Source: Streptomyces diastatochromogenes (GTDB lineage Bacteria > Actinomycetota > Actinomycetes > Streptomycetales > Streptomycetaceae). Taken from it: a stretch of 64,000 bases of DNA. The notes beneath the pieces are model-generated. The model worked only from the letters and a program-made list of their open reading frames with translations. It was not told the DNA's origin and made no database searches. Of the stretch, positions 41,252 through 49,578 are shown one piece after another (position 1 is the stretch's first letter; each line of letters opens with the position of its first letter). The stretch is taken from the NCBI GenBank assembly GCA_026913215.1, contig JAPTYK010000004.1, forward strand, positions 1-64,000, in the 5' to 3' direction. The position numbers and the translations under genes were made by a program.

Positions 41252-42214
41252 ATGACCGAGCTGATCTGCTACCCGCCGATGCCCGAGCGCAGCCTCGTGA
41301 TCCTCATCGGTGCGTCCGGCGCCGGTAAGTCCACGCTCGCGCGCACCTGGCCCGCCTCGCAGGTCCTGTCCCTGGACGCGCTGCGGGAGGTCGTCAGCGA
41401 CGACGCGGGCGACCAGGACGCGACCGGCGACGCGGTCGCCGCCCTGCACCTGCTCCTGGAGGCGAGGATGCGCCGCCGGCTGTTCACGGTCGTCGACGCC
41501 ACCAACGTCACGGCCGCCGCCAGGAAGCCGCTCATCGCCGCCGCCAAGCGCCACGACATGCTCCCCATCGCGGTCGTGTTCACCACGCCCTTCCAGATCT
41601 GCATGGAGCGGCAGGGCCTGAGGCCAGCCAACCGCACGGTGCCGGAAGAGGTCGTTGGCCAGCAGCACGACGCCATGTTCGCTTCCCGCCGCACCCTGAA
41701 GTCCGAGGGCTTCCCCGAGGTCGTCTACTCCGACAGCATCTGCCGGCTCGTGCCGTACCTGGAGCGCCTGAGCGAGACCCGGCAGGCCGACCTCGGCCTG
41801 GACGGTGGCGCCGGCCTCGGTGACCTGAACCTCGTCTCCCGGGTGTTCGGCGAGGACATCCTGCCGCTGTGGCAGTGGAAGCCCGGCTCGAACATCGCCG
41901 GCGGCGACCGCGTCGCGGAGATCCGCCTCGGCCAGCAGTACCTCACCCTCGCCCTGCGCACCGACGTGGACGGCGAGGGCGACGTCGGGTTCGACGTGAT
42001 GGTGCGGTGCCCGCACGACGACGCGTGCACCGGCCACGCCTGGGTGCCCGCCTACAGCGTCACCTGCCTGTTCCGCGCGCTCAACGGCGACCTGGACGAC
42101 GACGAGGACATCGTCTGCACCGTCCACGGCCCGAACACCGACGAGGACCAGGAGGGCGACCCCGAGGGCCGCGCCGACCTGGAAGCGCAGTACGCGGACG
42201 CGGTCCGCGAGTGA
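41252..42214 (+). CDS. Polynucleotide-kinase-like P-loop protein with C-terminal domain
   Basis: The product has 320 residues. Residues 10-165 are an AAA_33-type kinase: P-loop IGASGAGKSTLAR, SLDALREVVSDDAGDQ substrate loop, FTVVDATNV Walker B-like strand, and PVEVVG-like QQHDAMFASRRTL LID helix, as in T4 Pnkp kinase domains. The C-terminal half is beta-rich with CPHDDACTGHAW and IVCTVHG, a metal-binding candidate. A kinase of RNA 5' ends or small molecules is the best guess. AAGGAGA precedes the ATG. Confidence 0.7.
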   Translation: MTELICYPPMPERSLVILIGASGAGKSTLARTWPASQVLSLDALREVVSDDAGDQDATGDAVAALHLLLEARMRRRLFTVVDATNVTAAARKPLIAAAKRHDMLPIAVVFTTPFQICMERQGLRPANRTVPEEVVGQQHDAMFASRRTLKSEGFPEVVYSDSICRLVPYLERLSETRQADLGLDGGAGLGDLNLVSRVFGEDILPLWQWKPGSNIAGGDRVAEIRLGQQYLTLALRTDVDGEGDVGFDVMVRCPHDDACTGHAWVPAYSVTCLFRALNGDLDDDEDIVCTVHGPNTDEDQEGDPEGRADLEAQYADAVRE

Positions 42215-42306
42215 GCCGTGCCGCCGCCGCTTCACCGAGCAGCCACAACCCGCCGCGACCCGGCCATGCCGGGCACCCGCGGCTTCCCCGGGAAGGACAC
42301 CCACGC

Positions 42307-43155
42307 ATGAACATCACGATCACGAACACGTTCGGCACGCCGCACAACGTCAGCGACACCAACCCGTCCCACGTCACCAGCTGCGACCGCTACCGGTTAC
42401 CGCTCGTCGGCACCATCGCCCCGGGGAACCCCGGCTACGAGGACATGGTCGAGATCCTCAAGGACAACGGACACGACACCCGCCCCGAGGGGTACGGGTT
42501 GATCTTCCTGGAGTCCGAGGAGTTCTCCGCCACGTACTTCGGGTCGATCGCACAGATCGAGCAGTACCAGCGCGACAACGCCAACGGCGGCAACGCGACC
42601 TTCGACGCCTCCCAGGGCGTCATGTACGCCCAGTGGCCTCACGGCAAGGGCTGGGACACCTTCCTCCCTCGCGTCTTCTGGAACCAGGCGCAGCGCGGTG
42701 GGATCGCGGACGGCGTCGGCCTCGTCACCGCCTTCGCGCACACCGAGATCCCGGGCGCGGAGGTGATCGTCTACGAGTTCGAAGGCAAGTGGCTTCCCGA
42801 CAGCGAGCCGAAGTCGATGGTCACCTACCACTGCACCGGCTGCCACCTGGACACCTTCCACGACTGCGGGCACGTCCACGAGAACACCGGCCCCGACAGT
42901 CGACGCTGGGCCGCCCGCCAGGCCCGCCAGCACATCATGGGCGCTCACCGCCACGGCGTCGGTGGGCAGGAGAGCCCCTGCCGCCCCAACAACGGGCAGA
43001 TGCTGCGCGCCGTGAACGCGGCCGCCCGCGAGATGTGGGGCACCACGGGCAACGCCCTTCCGGACACCGACGACGCGTACTGCGCGACCAAGGGCCCCTG
43101 CTCGCTCATCCGCGAGCTGCGCGCCGGAATCCGCCCGCCCACCTACCGCGCCTGA
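42307..43155 (+). CDS. Hypothetical protein with Cys/His cluster, 282 residues
   Basis: GGAAGGA precedes the ATG. An alpha/beta N-terminal half (YGLIFLESEEFSATYFGSIA) is followed by YHCTGCHLDTFHDCGHVHEN, a dense CxxCH...HxCxHxH metal site. The last third repeats Cys at SPCRPNN and GPCSLIREL. No recognised family. The largest of the zinc-like proteins in this array. Confidence 0.6.
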   Translation: MNITITNTFGTPHNVSDTNPSHVTSCDRYRLPLVGTIAPGNPGYEDMVEILKDNGHDTRPEGYGLIFLESEEFSATYFGSIAQIEQYQRDNANGGNATFDASQGVMYAQWPHGKGWDTFLPRVFWNQAQRGGIADGVGLVTAFAHTEIPGAEVIVYEFEGKWLPDSEPKSMVTYHCTGCHLDTFHDCGHVHENTGPDSRRWAARQARQHIMGAHRHGVGGQESPCRPNNGQMLRAVNAAAREMWGTTGNALPDTDDAYCATKGPCSLIRELRAGIRPPTYRA

Positions 43156-43243
43156 CGGACGCTCCGTGCCGCCCTGGCCTCTCCGCACGACGGAGGCCGG
43201 GGCGGTCGCGGTGGTCCCTCAACACGGAAGGAGGTGGGACGTC

Positions 43244-43519
43244 ATGCGCCGGTATGAGGTCGACGTCCCGATACACCACGCAACGGACCAGGAACGGCGA
43301 GGTCTTCACGTCTTCACCGGCTACGCCGCCGGACCGGGCGAGGCCCTGGCCGCCGCGCACAACGCCTACGACCGGGCCGTGCAGCACCTGTCCGCCGGCC
43401 GCCCGGCCCCCGACGACTCCAGCGACGGATGGGCCGCCCGCGGCCTGCGCCCCGACTGGGTCCTGGACTGGCACAAGGCCACCACCAAGGCGTGGGTCAG
43501 CCCCAACAGCCTGATGTGA
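43244..43519 (+). CDS. Hypothetical protein, 91 residues
   Basis: AAGGAGGT precedes the ATG at 43244. Alpha/beta: YEVDVPIHHATDQERRGLHV then EALAAAHNAYDRAVQHLSAG. Ends WVLDWHKATTKAWVSPNSLM. No known domain. Confidence 0.55.
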   Translation: MRRYEVDVPIHHATDQERRGLHVFTGYAAGPGEALAAAHNAYDRAVQHLSAGRPAPDDSSDGWAARGLRPDWVLDWHKATTKAWVSPNSLM

Positions 43520-43608
43520 ATTCGCCCCGGGACGGCCGCCAAAGGCCGGAAAACCAGTCGGCCGCCCCGGGTTCCCCATCCCGTACGAGACGAGAGGGAG
43601 ACACCAGT

Positions 43609-44286
43609 ATGGACTCCGTCCTGCACACCACGGGCCAGTTCGGCCCGCGCACCCTCCTGATCACCGCCGCAGCTATCCCGCTGACCGGCTGGGCCGTCCA
43701 CGCGACGGTGCTGCTCAAGCAGATCGCCGCCAAGGAGAAGGACCCGCTGACCGGCCTGTTGCGCCGCGACGCCTACACCGCCCGCGCCCGCCGGCTCCTG
43801 GCCCGCCACGGCGACGACACGGTGCTGGTCATGGTCGACGCCGACCATTTCAAGCAGATCAACGACACGATGGGCCACCCGGCCGGGGATACCGTCCTCG
43901 CGGCGTTCGGGGCCCGGCTCACCGCGTGGGCGGGCCCGCGAGCGTCCGTCGGCAGGCTCGGGGGCGATGAGTTCGCCGTGGTCCTGGAGCTGAAGGCCGG
44001 CCGCCGCGCGCAGCGCCTGGAGCAGCTGGTCCGCATGCTGCACACGCCGGTCACCCTGGACGACGGCCGCACCGTCGACGTCGCCGCTTCGGTCGGCGCC
44101 GCGGCCCCGGCCTCGGTCGGCTCCCGCGACCTGAGCGTGCTGCAGAGGGCCGCCGATGCCGCCCTCTACGACGGCAAGCACTCCGGCCGCGCCGTCCTCG
44201 CCACGCGCCAGCACGCCACGGTGCCGTCCATCAACGGCCGTCGGGCCGGGCGTCCGGGCACGGCCGTGTGGGGACGGGCCGCATGA
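43609..44286 (+). CDS. GGDEF-domain protein (diguanylate cyclase-like)
   Basis: The product has 225 residues. A single N-terminal membrane helix (TLLITAAAIPLTGWAVHATV) is followed by a full GGDEF domain: DPLTGLLRRDAYTARARRLL, LVMVDADHFKQINDTMGH, then the signature RLGGDEFAVVLEL and a closing AADAALYDGKHSGR. The catalytic GGDEF residues are intact and an RxxD inhibitory site is not obvious. It could make cyclic-di-GMP, which controls development in Streptomyces. The stop overlaps the ASCH gene start. Confidence 0.85.
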   Translation: MDSVLHTTGQFGPRTLLITAAAIPLTGWAVHATVLLKQIAAKEKDPLTGLLRRDAYTARARRLLARHGDDTVLVMVDADHFKQINDTMGHPAGDTVLAAFGARLTAWAGPRASVGRLGGDEFAVVLELKAGRRAQRLEQLVRMLHTPVTLDDGRTVDVAASVGAAAPASVGSRDLSVLQRAADAALYDGKHSGRAVLATRQHATVPSINGRRAGRPGTAVWGRAA

Positions 44287-44723
44287 GCACCGCGACCCTG
44301 CCCGAGGGCGACTGGATCCGCGGCATCAGCATCCGGCAGCCGTACGCGGCCTGCATCCTCGCCGGGGCCAAGACGGTGGAGAACCGGCCCAGCCGGTGGC
44401 GGACCGGCTGGGTGCTGCTGCACACGAGCCAGACCGTGGAGCGGCCCGCCCTGCGCGTCCCGCTGATCGGCCGCACGGTCCGCGACCGCCAGCTGGTCAC
44501 CGGCGCGGTCGTCGGCATCGCCCGGGTCACCGACTGCCACCAGGACCTCGAGGGAGCGCCGCTCTGTTCGGAGTGGGCGCACCCGGGGGCCTGGCACCTG
44601 GTGCTCGACGACGTCCAGGAACTCCCCCTGCCCGTCCCCGCGCGCGGGCAGGTCGTCCCGTGGAAGCCGGCGCCGGACCTGCTGGAGCGTGTGTTCCAGC
44701 AGCTGCCCGGCTTCCGGCCGTGA
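44283..44723 (+). CDS. ASCH-domain protein
   Basis: The product has 146 residues. ISIRQPYAACILAGAKTVENRP is the ASCH signature (given here in shorter form: RQPYAACILAGAKTVENR), followed by GWVLLHTSQ and VGIARVTDCHQD strands. ASCH domains belong to the PUA-like RNA-binding or nucleoside-hydrolase group. Start overlaps the GGDEF stop; its own stop overlaps the next GTG. Confidence 0.8.
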   Translation: MSTATLPEGDWIRGISIRQPYAACILAGAKTVENRPSRWRTGWVLLHTSQTVERPALRVPLIGRTVRDRQLVTGAVVGIARVTDCHQDLEGAPLCSEWAHPGAWHLVLDDVQELPLPVPARGQVVPWKPAPDLLERVFQQLPGFRP

Positions 44724-45001
44724 CCAGCGCCCGAGCCAAGAAGAAGCAGCCGTTCGAGCCGGGCCTGGTCCCGGCTCCCGGCGCGCTCCTGGAATGGCGC
44801 GACAGCCAGCACTTCGACGGCTGGCAGGACCGCCCCTGCGCGCTGTGCGACAAGCCCACGCCGATGCGCTCCCACGCCGGGGAGCCCGTCCACAAGGCGT
44901 GCGCCGAGGACTGGATCGCCGCGAACCCCGTTGAGGCCCGCCTCGGCAGGTTCGCCTCCGACACCCAGTCCAAGAGCACCAAGCGCGCCACCCACGCCTG
45001 A
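44720..45001 (+). CDS. Zinc-knuckle protein, 93 residues
   Basis: GTG start overlaps the ASCH stop. A basic N-terminus (SARAKKKQPFEPG) and RPCALCDKPTPMRSHAGEPV followed by HKACAEDW give CxxC...HxxxC. Likely nucleic-acid or protein-contact module. Confidence 0.6.
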   Translation: MTSARAKKKQPFEPGLVPAPGALLEWRDSQHFDGWQDRPCALCDKPTPMRSHAGEPVHKACAEDWIAANPVEARLGRFASDTQSKSTKRATHA

Positions 45002-45024
45002 ACCCCTCCCCCTCGGAGGTCCCC

Positions 45025-45231
45025 ATGAACAGCACCGACCGCGGCGTCGACCACGCGCTCGCCTACCCCGAGCCGCCCGCCTCCCCGCTCTGGCACCGCC
45101 ACGGCGGCGCGACGACCCGGCCCCTCACCCCCGCGCAGCAGAAGCGCAACGCCGAGCTCCTGGTGCTCGCGCAGCGCACCCACCGACCCCGCAGCCCTCG
45201 CCCCACCCAGACCCTGGCGGAGGCCAACTGA
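45025..45231 (+). CDS. Hypothetical protein, 68 residues
   Basis: TCGGAGG precedes the ATG. Pro-rich first half, then helix TPAQQKRNAELLVLAQRTHR. No recognised family. Confidence 0.5.
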   Translation: MNSTDRGVDHALAYPEPPASPLWHRHGGATTRPLTPAQQKRNAELLVLAQRTHRPRSPRPTQTLAEAN

Positions 45232-45275
45232 TGGACACCAAGCACTGCGCCGTCGCCGACAGCACCACCCGCTAG
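45231..45275 (+). CDS. Possible 14-residue peptide
   Basis: ATG overlaps the previous TGA; reads MDTKHCAVADSTTR and stops. Coupling is the only support; may not be a gene. Confidence 0.2.
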   Translation: MDTKHCAVADSTTR

Positions 45276-45297
45276 CCCGCCCCACCGAGAGGTGCAC

Positions 45298-45756
45298 ATG
45301 ACCGAGACCGAGACGTTCGAGACCATCCGCTACACCGCTGACGTCGTCGTCCTGACCCCCGGCGGTGACGTCCTGCTGATCGAGCGCGACTGGCCGCCGT
45401 TCGAAGGCCACTGGGCCTGCGCCGGTGGTCACGTCGACCCGGGGGAGACGAGCCGCCAGGCCGCTACTCGGGAACTCGCTGAGGAGACCGGAATCCACGT
45501 AGCCGAAGGCGACCTGCGCCAGATCGGCGTCTTCGACCAGCCCGGCCGCGACCCGCGCGGCCGGTACGTCACCGTCGCGTACCTGGCCACCGTCCCCGCC
45601 GACACCCCGATCACCGCCGGAGACGACGCCCGCACCGCCCGCTGGTGGCCCCTGAACGGCCTGCCGGACCGGCTGGCGTTCGACCACGCCCAGATCCTCA
45701 GCGCGGCCGTGGCCCTCACCGCCCACCTCACCCCGGAGCAGGAGTCCACCCGATGA
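45298..45756 (+). CDS. Nudix hydrolase
   Basis: The product has 152 residues. The Nudix box is complete: GGHVDPGETSRQAATRELAE followed by ETG, with both catalytic glutamates. The surrounding beta strands (TADVVVLTPGGDVLLIERDW) fit the fold. Such enzymes hydrolyse nucleoside diphosphates linked to X; the substrate cannot be read here. GAGAGG precedes the ATG. Stop overlaps the next gene start. Confidence 0.85.
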   Translation: MTETETFETIRYTADVVVLTPGGDVLLIERDWPPFEGHWACAGGHVDPGETSRQAATRELAEETGIHVAEGDLRQIGVFDQPGRDPRGRYVTVAYLATVPADTPITAGDDARTARWWPLNGLPDRLAFDHAQILSAAVALTAHLTPEQESTR

Positions 45757-46445
45757 AGCAACCCTCCCTCTTCCGCCGCTGCGGAAACGCGCCCGGCGCC
45801 CTGAGCCCCGAGAACCAGGCCGTCGTCGACCAGTTCCGCGCGATGCTCACCGCCCTGCGTAACCCCGCGCCCTGGGCGCCCGGCAGCGCCCGGGACATCG
45901 CCGTGCGGATCGGCCCGTTCATCGAGCGCGCCCACACCCGGCCCGGCGACGACCACGGCCCCGACCTGATCGCCGTCGCCCTGGTCCACCCCGACACCCC
46001 GCACGCCGGCGCCTACCTCCACGGCCGCCAGCTCGGCTACACCGAACGCGGCTGGCTGCGCTGCAAGACGAGCGCGATCATCGGCTTCTGGCAGCCCGGC
46101 TACGCGATGCTCACCCACGCCGCCGCCGGCCTGCCGCTGCCCGAGGACATCGGCATGGAACCCGCGCACTACGCCCTCTACATCGAGGCCCGCAAACGCG
46201 ACGACAGCCTCGACGGCTACACCCTGCTGCGCCTCGGTCCGTACACCCAGACCCGGCACGCCCAGCAGGACTACGACCGGCTCACCGTCGGGCTGGACGG
46301 ACGCGAGACCACCCTCCTGCCCGGCCACCGCGTCTCCGCGAGGTTCGGGCCGTTCGACGTCAGCGACCACCAGCTGTTCGCCGACCCGTACGAGGCCGAC
46401 GCCCTGGCGCTCCTGGACCCCGCCGTCGCGGGGGTGAGCGCGTGA
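45753..46445 (+). CDS. Hypothetical protein, 230 residues
   Basis: Start overlaps the Nudix stop. N-terminal helical segment with FRAMLTALRNPAPWAPGS, then alpha/beta (DLIAVALVHPDTPHAGAYLH; YALYIEARKRDDSLDGYTLL). No recognised domain. Coupled downstream to the 167-residue gene. Confidence 0.55.
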   Translation: MKQPSLFRRCGNAPGALSPENQAVVDQFRAMLTALRNPAPWAPGSARDIAVRIGPFIERAHTRPGDDHGPDLIAVALVHPDTPHAGAYLHGRQLGYTERGWLRCKTSAIIGFWQPGYAMLTHAAAGLPLPEDIGMEPAHYALYIEARKRDDSLDGYTLLRLGPYTQTRHAQQDYDRLTVGLDGRETTLLPGHRVSARFGPFDVSDHQLFADPYEADALALLDPAVAGVSA

Positions 46446-46945
46446 CCGCCACGGCCCTGCACGAGATCGAGACCAGCGAGGGCGACGACGGCACCATGCA
46501 CCCCGCGGAACAGACCTGGACCCCCGACCAGGACCCGGTGGACCTCGGCTTCACCCCGGTCCTCGGTGACCTGCGCATCACCGGCCTGACCGCCCCGGAC
46601 GCCGACGACGGAGACCACCCCACACTCTTCGTCCTCCTCGGCCACCACCGCTGGGCCACCACCATCCACGCCGCCGCCCTCTACATGCAGCGCGGCCACG
46701 CCTGGACCCGCTGGTGCCTCTACCCCGGCGACGACCCCGACGAGGCAATCCCCCGCATCCCGCGCGCCATCCACACCCACGCCGCCATCCACTGCCACCC
46801 CGACGACACTTGGAACCTCGCCTGGGCCCGCCCGGGCGAGCCCGGCGCGATCCCCGTCACCGCAATGCGGCACCCCGCCGCCCAGGCCGTCGCGGCCGCC
46901 GTACCCGACCCCGACCGCGACGACCGAGCCGCCTGGGCCCGCTGA
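46442..46945 (+). CDS. Hypothetical protein, 167 residues, last of the array
   Basis: GTG overlaps the previous stop. Beta-rich (TLFVLLGHHRWATTIHAAAL) with clustered His (IHTHAAIHCHPDDTW) that could bind metal. The strong terminator 17 bp downstream closes the transfer array. Confidence 0.55.
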   Translation: MTATALHEIETSEGDDGTMHPAEQTWTPDQDPVDLGFTPVLGDLRITGLTAPDADDGDHPTLFVLLGHHRWATTIHAAALYMQRGHAWTRWCLYPGDDPDEAIPRIPRAIHTHAAIHCHPDDTWNLAWARPGEPGAIPVTAMRHPAAQAVAAAVPDPDRDDRAAWAR

Positions 46946-46961
46946 CCGAGCCGTCACGACG

Positions 46962-47004
46962 AAGGCCGGCGCCCCCGCATCTGTGCGGGGGCGCCGGCCT
47001 TTTT
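46962..47004. terminator. Strong intrinsic terminator of the transfer array
   Basis: AAGGCCGGCGCCCCCGCA pairs perfectly with its complement around a 4-base loop and is followed by TTTTTCTGTTT, an unusually complete intrinsic terminator. Confidence 0.9.
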
Positions 47005-47112
47005 CTGTTTCTGGGTCCCCGTCGACCGGGGCCGGTTCAGGTAGAGCTCGGACCCGCTGCTCCTGGGCCAGGAACAGCTTCCCAGCCCCCTGTTGGACCG
47101 CAAGGTCTGCTG

Positions 47113-47133
47113 GGTGATAACTCAGTTATCACC
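47113..47133. promoter_or_regulatory. Putative parS site upstream of parA
   Basis: GGTGATAACT, a central C, and AGTTATCACC: a 21-bp perfect inverted repeat 80 bp before parA. The identical 21 bp occur twice inside parB. A ParB-family protein encoded next to it is the obvious binder. The site probably serves both segregation and operon control. Confidence 0.8.
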
Positions 47134-47213
47134 CGAGAGGAAAGCGGACATAAGGGCTACTAGCGGTGACGTCGGGTCAACCCCCTCGCGTCATGAGTTA
47201 GTAAGCTCACCCC

Positions 47214-48476
47214 ATGGTCACCCCAAGCCCCTCCGGAGACAGGGAAAAGGTTGTCTCCAAGCTGCCGTCGCACCTACGCCGCGACCTGAAAGTCCGTGCC
47301 GCCCAGGTCGGTGTAGACATCCAGGACGCCGTCTCCGCAGCCCTCGACATGTGGCAGGCCCACACCGGCGATCTACCCACCATCGACACCGCCGGCGGAG
47401 TCGCCTGGTCCACCTGGCTACGACCGGGCCAATGGGCAGACCTCAAAGCCACCTGCACGGAACGCGAGATGCCGCTCGTACAAGGTCTCGCCCAGGCCGT
47501 CGCCCTCTGGCTCCAGGAGCACTCCGCTCCCATCCCCACCCCGTACGTCCGACGCATCGTGCTGTGCAACCAGAAGGGCGGCGTCGGCAAGACCGCCGTC
47601 GCCGCCGGAGTCGCAGGAGCCTGCGCAGAAAGCCCCGAACTCAAGGTCCTGGTCGCCGCAGAGGCGGTAGCTCTCCAATCCGGCGAGGAAGCCGCCACCG
47701 GCGACTCCCTCAGCGAAACCGAGGATCTGCTCCAGAAAGACGAAGAGCACCGCGGGCTCGGGCTGCGCGTCCTCCTCGTGGACTACGACCCCCAGGGACA
47801 CCTGACCTCCCAGCTCGGGGTACAGCCCATCGGCATCGACGACCCCAGCCTCGCCAAGTACATGGCCGGCACTGTACGCACCGGGTCGGTCCGAGACCTC
47901 ATCGTCACCATCGACGACGACCGCTTCGGCGGAAGGCTGGACATCCTCCCCGCCTGCGCCGACGCGTTCCTCCTCGACATCATGATCTCCACAGACCGCA
48001 ACCGGCAGGCCACCCTCCAGCGCGCCCTGGAAGCCGTAGAAGCCGACTACGACGTCATCGTGGTCGATTGCCCGCCCAGCCTGGGCGTCGGCATGGACGC
48101 AGCGATCTACTACGCCCGCCGACGGGACAACGAAGCCCCCGGCAACTCGGGCGTGCTCATCCCGGTGCAGGCCGAGGACTCCTCCGCCGACGCCTTCGCT
48201 CTCCTCCTGGACCAGATCGAATCCGGACAGGCCGACTGGGGCATCCAGGTCGACCACCTCGGCCTCGTCGTCAACCTCTACGACGCACGTGACGGCTACG
48301 TCATCACCTCCTCCCTGGAGGCGTGGAAGCAGTTCAAGGAACCTCGCGTCGTGGGCGTCATCGGCCGCCTCAAAGACCAGCGCGAAGCCGTCAGGAACAA
48401 GCGAGCCCTCATGTCCTACGCCCCGGCCTCGCAGCAGGCCAAGGTCCTCCGCCGCATCGTCAGGGAGATCGTGTGA
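47214..48476 (+). CDS. parA: ParA partition ATPase with N-terminal DNA-binding-like domain
   Basis: The product has 420 residues. The deviant Walker A NQKGGVGKTAVA is at residue 119, Walker A' LLVDYDPQGHLTSQLG near 185, and Walker B IVVDCPPSLGVGMD near 280. Residues 10-50 (EKVVSKLPSHLRRDLKVRAA) look like a ribbon-helix-helix or related DNA-binding segment, as in P1-type long ParA regulators. An insertion of about 45 residues with LQSGEEAATGDSLSETEDLL interrupts the core after the P-loop. ParA moves the ParB-bound plasmid. It starts after GTAAGCTCACCCC. Confidence 0.9.
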   Translation: MVTPSPSGDREKVVSKLPSHLRRDLKVRAAQVGVDIQDAVSAALDMWQAHTGDLPTIDTAGGVAWSTWLRPGQWADLKATCTEREMPLVQGLAQAVALWLQEHSAPIPTPYVRRIVLCNQKGGVGKTAVAAGVAGACAESPELKVLVAAEAVALQSGEEAATGDSLSETEDLLQKDEEHRGLGLRVLLVDYDPQGHLTSQLGVQPIGIDDPSLAKYMAGTVRTGSVRDLIVTIDDDRFGGRLDILPACADAFLLDIMISTDRNRQATLQRALEAVEADYDVIVVDCPPSLGVGMDAAIYYARRRDNEAPGNSGVLIPVQAEDSSADAFALLLDQIESGQADWGIQVDHLGLVVNLYDARDGYVITSSLEAWKQFKEPRVVGVIGRLKDQREAVRNKRALMSYAPASQQAKVLRRIVREIV

Positions 48477-49438
48477 CCACCCGCCAGAGCGCGGCAAACC
48501 GCGTGGGCGCCCCGGCGTTCGCCAGCCCACAGAGCAGCCGCGGGCGAGCCATTGCCGCTGCTACGGGCACGCCGGTAGTGCCCCAGCCCACCCTCGTGGC
48601 CCCCGCCGTTGTCAGCTTCAATCCGGACAACCCCCGCGATGAAATCGGGGATGTCAGCGACCTGGTCGAGACCCTGACCGAAGTCGGCCAGATCACCGCC
48701 ATCACCGTCGCCACGACAGAGGCGTACCTGGCCAACCGGCCAGAACGGCGAACCGAACTCGACGACGGCGCCGCCTACGTCGTGATCGACGGCCACCGCC
48801 GACTGAAAGCTGTACGCGAAGCCGGGCTGCCCACCATCAAGGTGATGCTCGGGGACGAGTTCGCCAGCACGGACGAAACCCTGCTGGAGGCCGCCTACAT
48901 CGCCAACGCCCGGCGCAAGGACCTCAGCGAGCTCGAGGACGCCCAGGCCCTCCAGCAGCTCGTCAAGTTCTACGGCTCCCAGCACAAGGCCGCAAAGCGC
49001 CTCGGCATCAGCCAGCCTCTAATCAGCCAGAAGCTCTCCCTTCTCTCCCTCACCCCTGAACTCCAGGCCGACCTGGAGGCCGGCCGCCGCAACGTCTCGC
49101 ACCTCCGGAACATGGCCAAGCTCTCCCCAGAGCAGCAGAGGAGCGAAGCGGACCGCCGGGCCCGCGCTGACTCCGACAAGAAGAAGCAGCGAGCAGACGC
49201 ACGAGTCGCAGCCCCGAAGGGTGATAACTCAGTTATCACCCCCGAGGTGGCGACTGCCCAGCAGTCCGACACCGAACGCGCCGGTGATAACTCAGTTATC
49301 ACCCCCGAGGCACCTGAGCCGTCCCGAAACAGCGAGCCGTACCTGCCCTGGACCGACCCCGGCGCCCTCAACCGCATCCTGCGGGGCCGAATGGCAGAGG
49401 AAGACCGCCTGACACTGGCCAAGCTGCTGAGCGAGTAG
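48473..49438 (+). CDS. parB: ParB partition protein with two parS copies in its gene
   Basis: The product has 321 residues. The N-terminal ParB/Srx-like domain spans residues 40-140 (NPDNPRDEIGDVSDLVETLT, then YVVIDGHRRLKAVREAG). Helix-turn-helix elements follow (HKAAKRLGISQPLISQKLSL). The C-terminal third holds GDNSVITPE twice, encoded by the two internal parS copies, within a low-complexity linker before a short end domain. The GTG overlaps the parA stop. A terminator follows. Confidence 0.9.
   Translation: MTTRQSAANRVGAPAFASPQSSRGRAIAAATGTPVVPQPTLVAPAVVSFNPDNPRDEIGDVSDLVETLTEVGQITAITVATTEAYLANRPERRTELDDGAAYVVIDGHRRLKAVREAGLPTIKVMLGDEFASTDETLLEAAYIANARRKDLSELEDAQALQQLVKFYGSQHKAAKRLGISQPLISQKLSLLSLTPELQADLEAGRRNVSHLRNMAKLSPEQQRSEADRRARADSDKKKQRADARVAAPKGDNSVITPEVATAQQSDTERAGDNSVITPEAPEPSRNSEPYLPWTDPGALNRILRGRMAEEDRLTLAKLLSE
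49220..49240. promoter_or_regulatory. Putative parS copy 2 inside parB
   Basis: Identical 21-bp inverted repeat to the site at 47113, in frame as codons for GDNSVIT. Confidence 0.8.
49283..49303. promoter_or_regulatory. Putative parS copy 3 inside parB
   Basis: Identical 21 bp again, 63 bp (exactly 21 codons) after copy 2, so both copies are read as the same peptide. Confidence 0.8.
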
Positions 49439-49444
49439 CAGACA

Positions 49445-49485
49445 CGAAGGGGCCGGTTTCCCAGACAGGGAAACCGGCCCCTTCG
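49445..49485. terminator. Terminator of parAB
   Basis: CGAAGGGGCCGGTTTCCC pairs perfectly with GGGAAACCGGCCCCTTCG around AGACA, 6 bp after parB. Confidence 0.85.
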
Positions 49486-49578
49486 TCATATAGCTGGCGC
49501 CCCATGCCTACGAGACGGACTTCAGCCAGGGCCAGCCCAGATCGGTTTCACGCGGGAAAGTAGCTGAGCGATCTCCGA

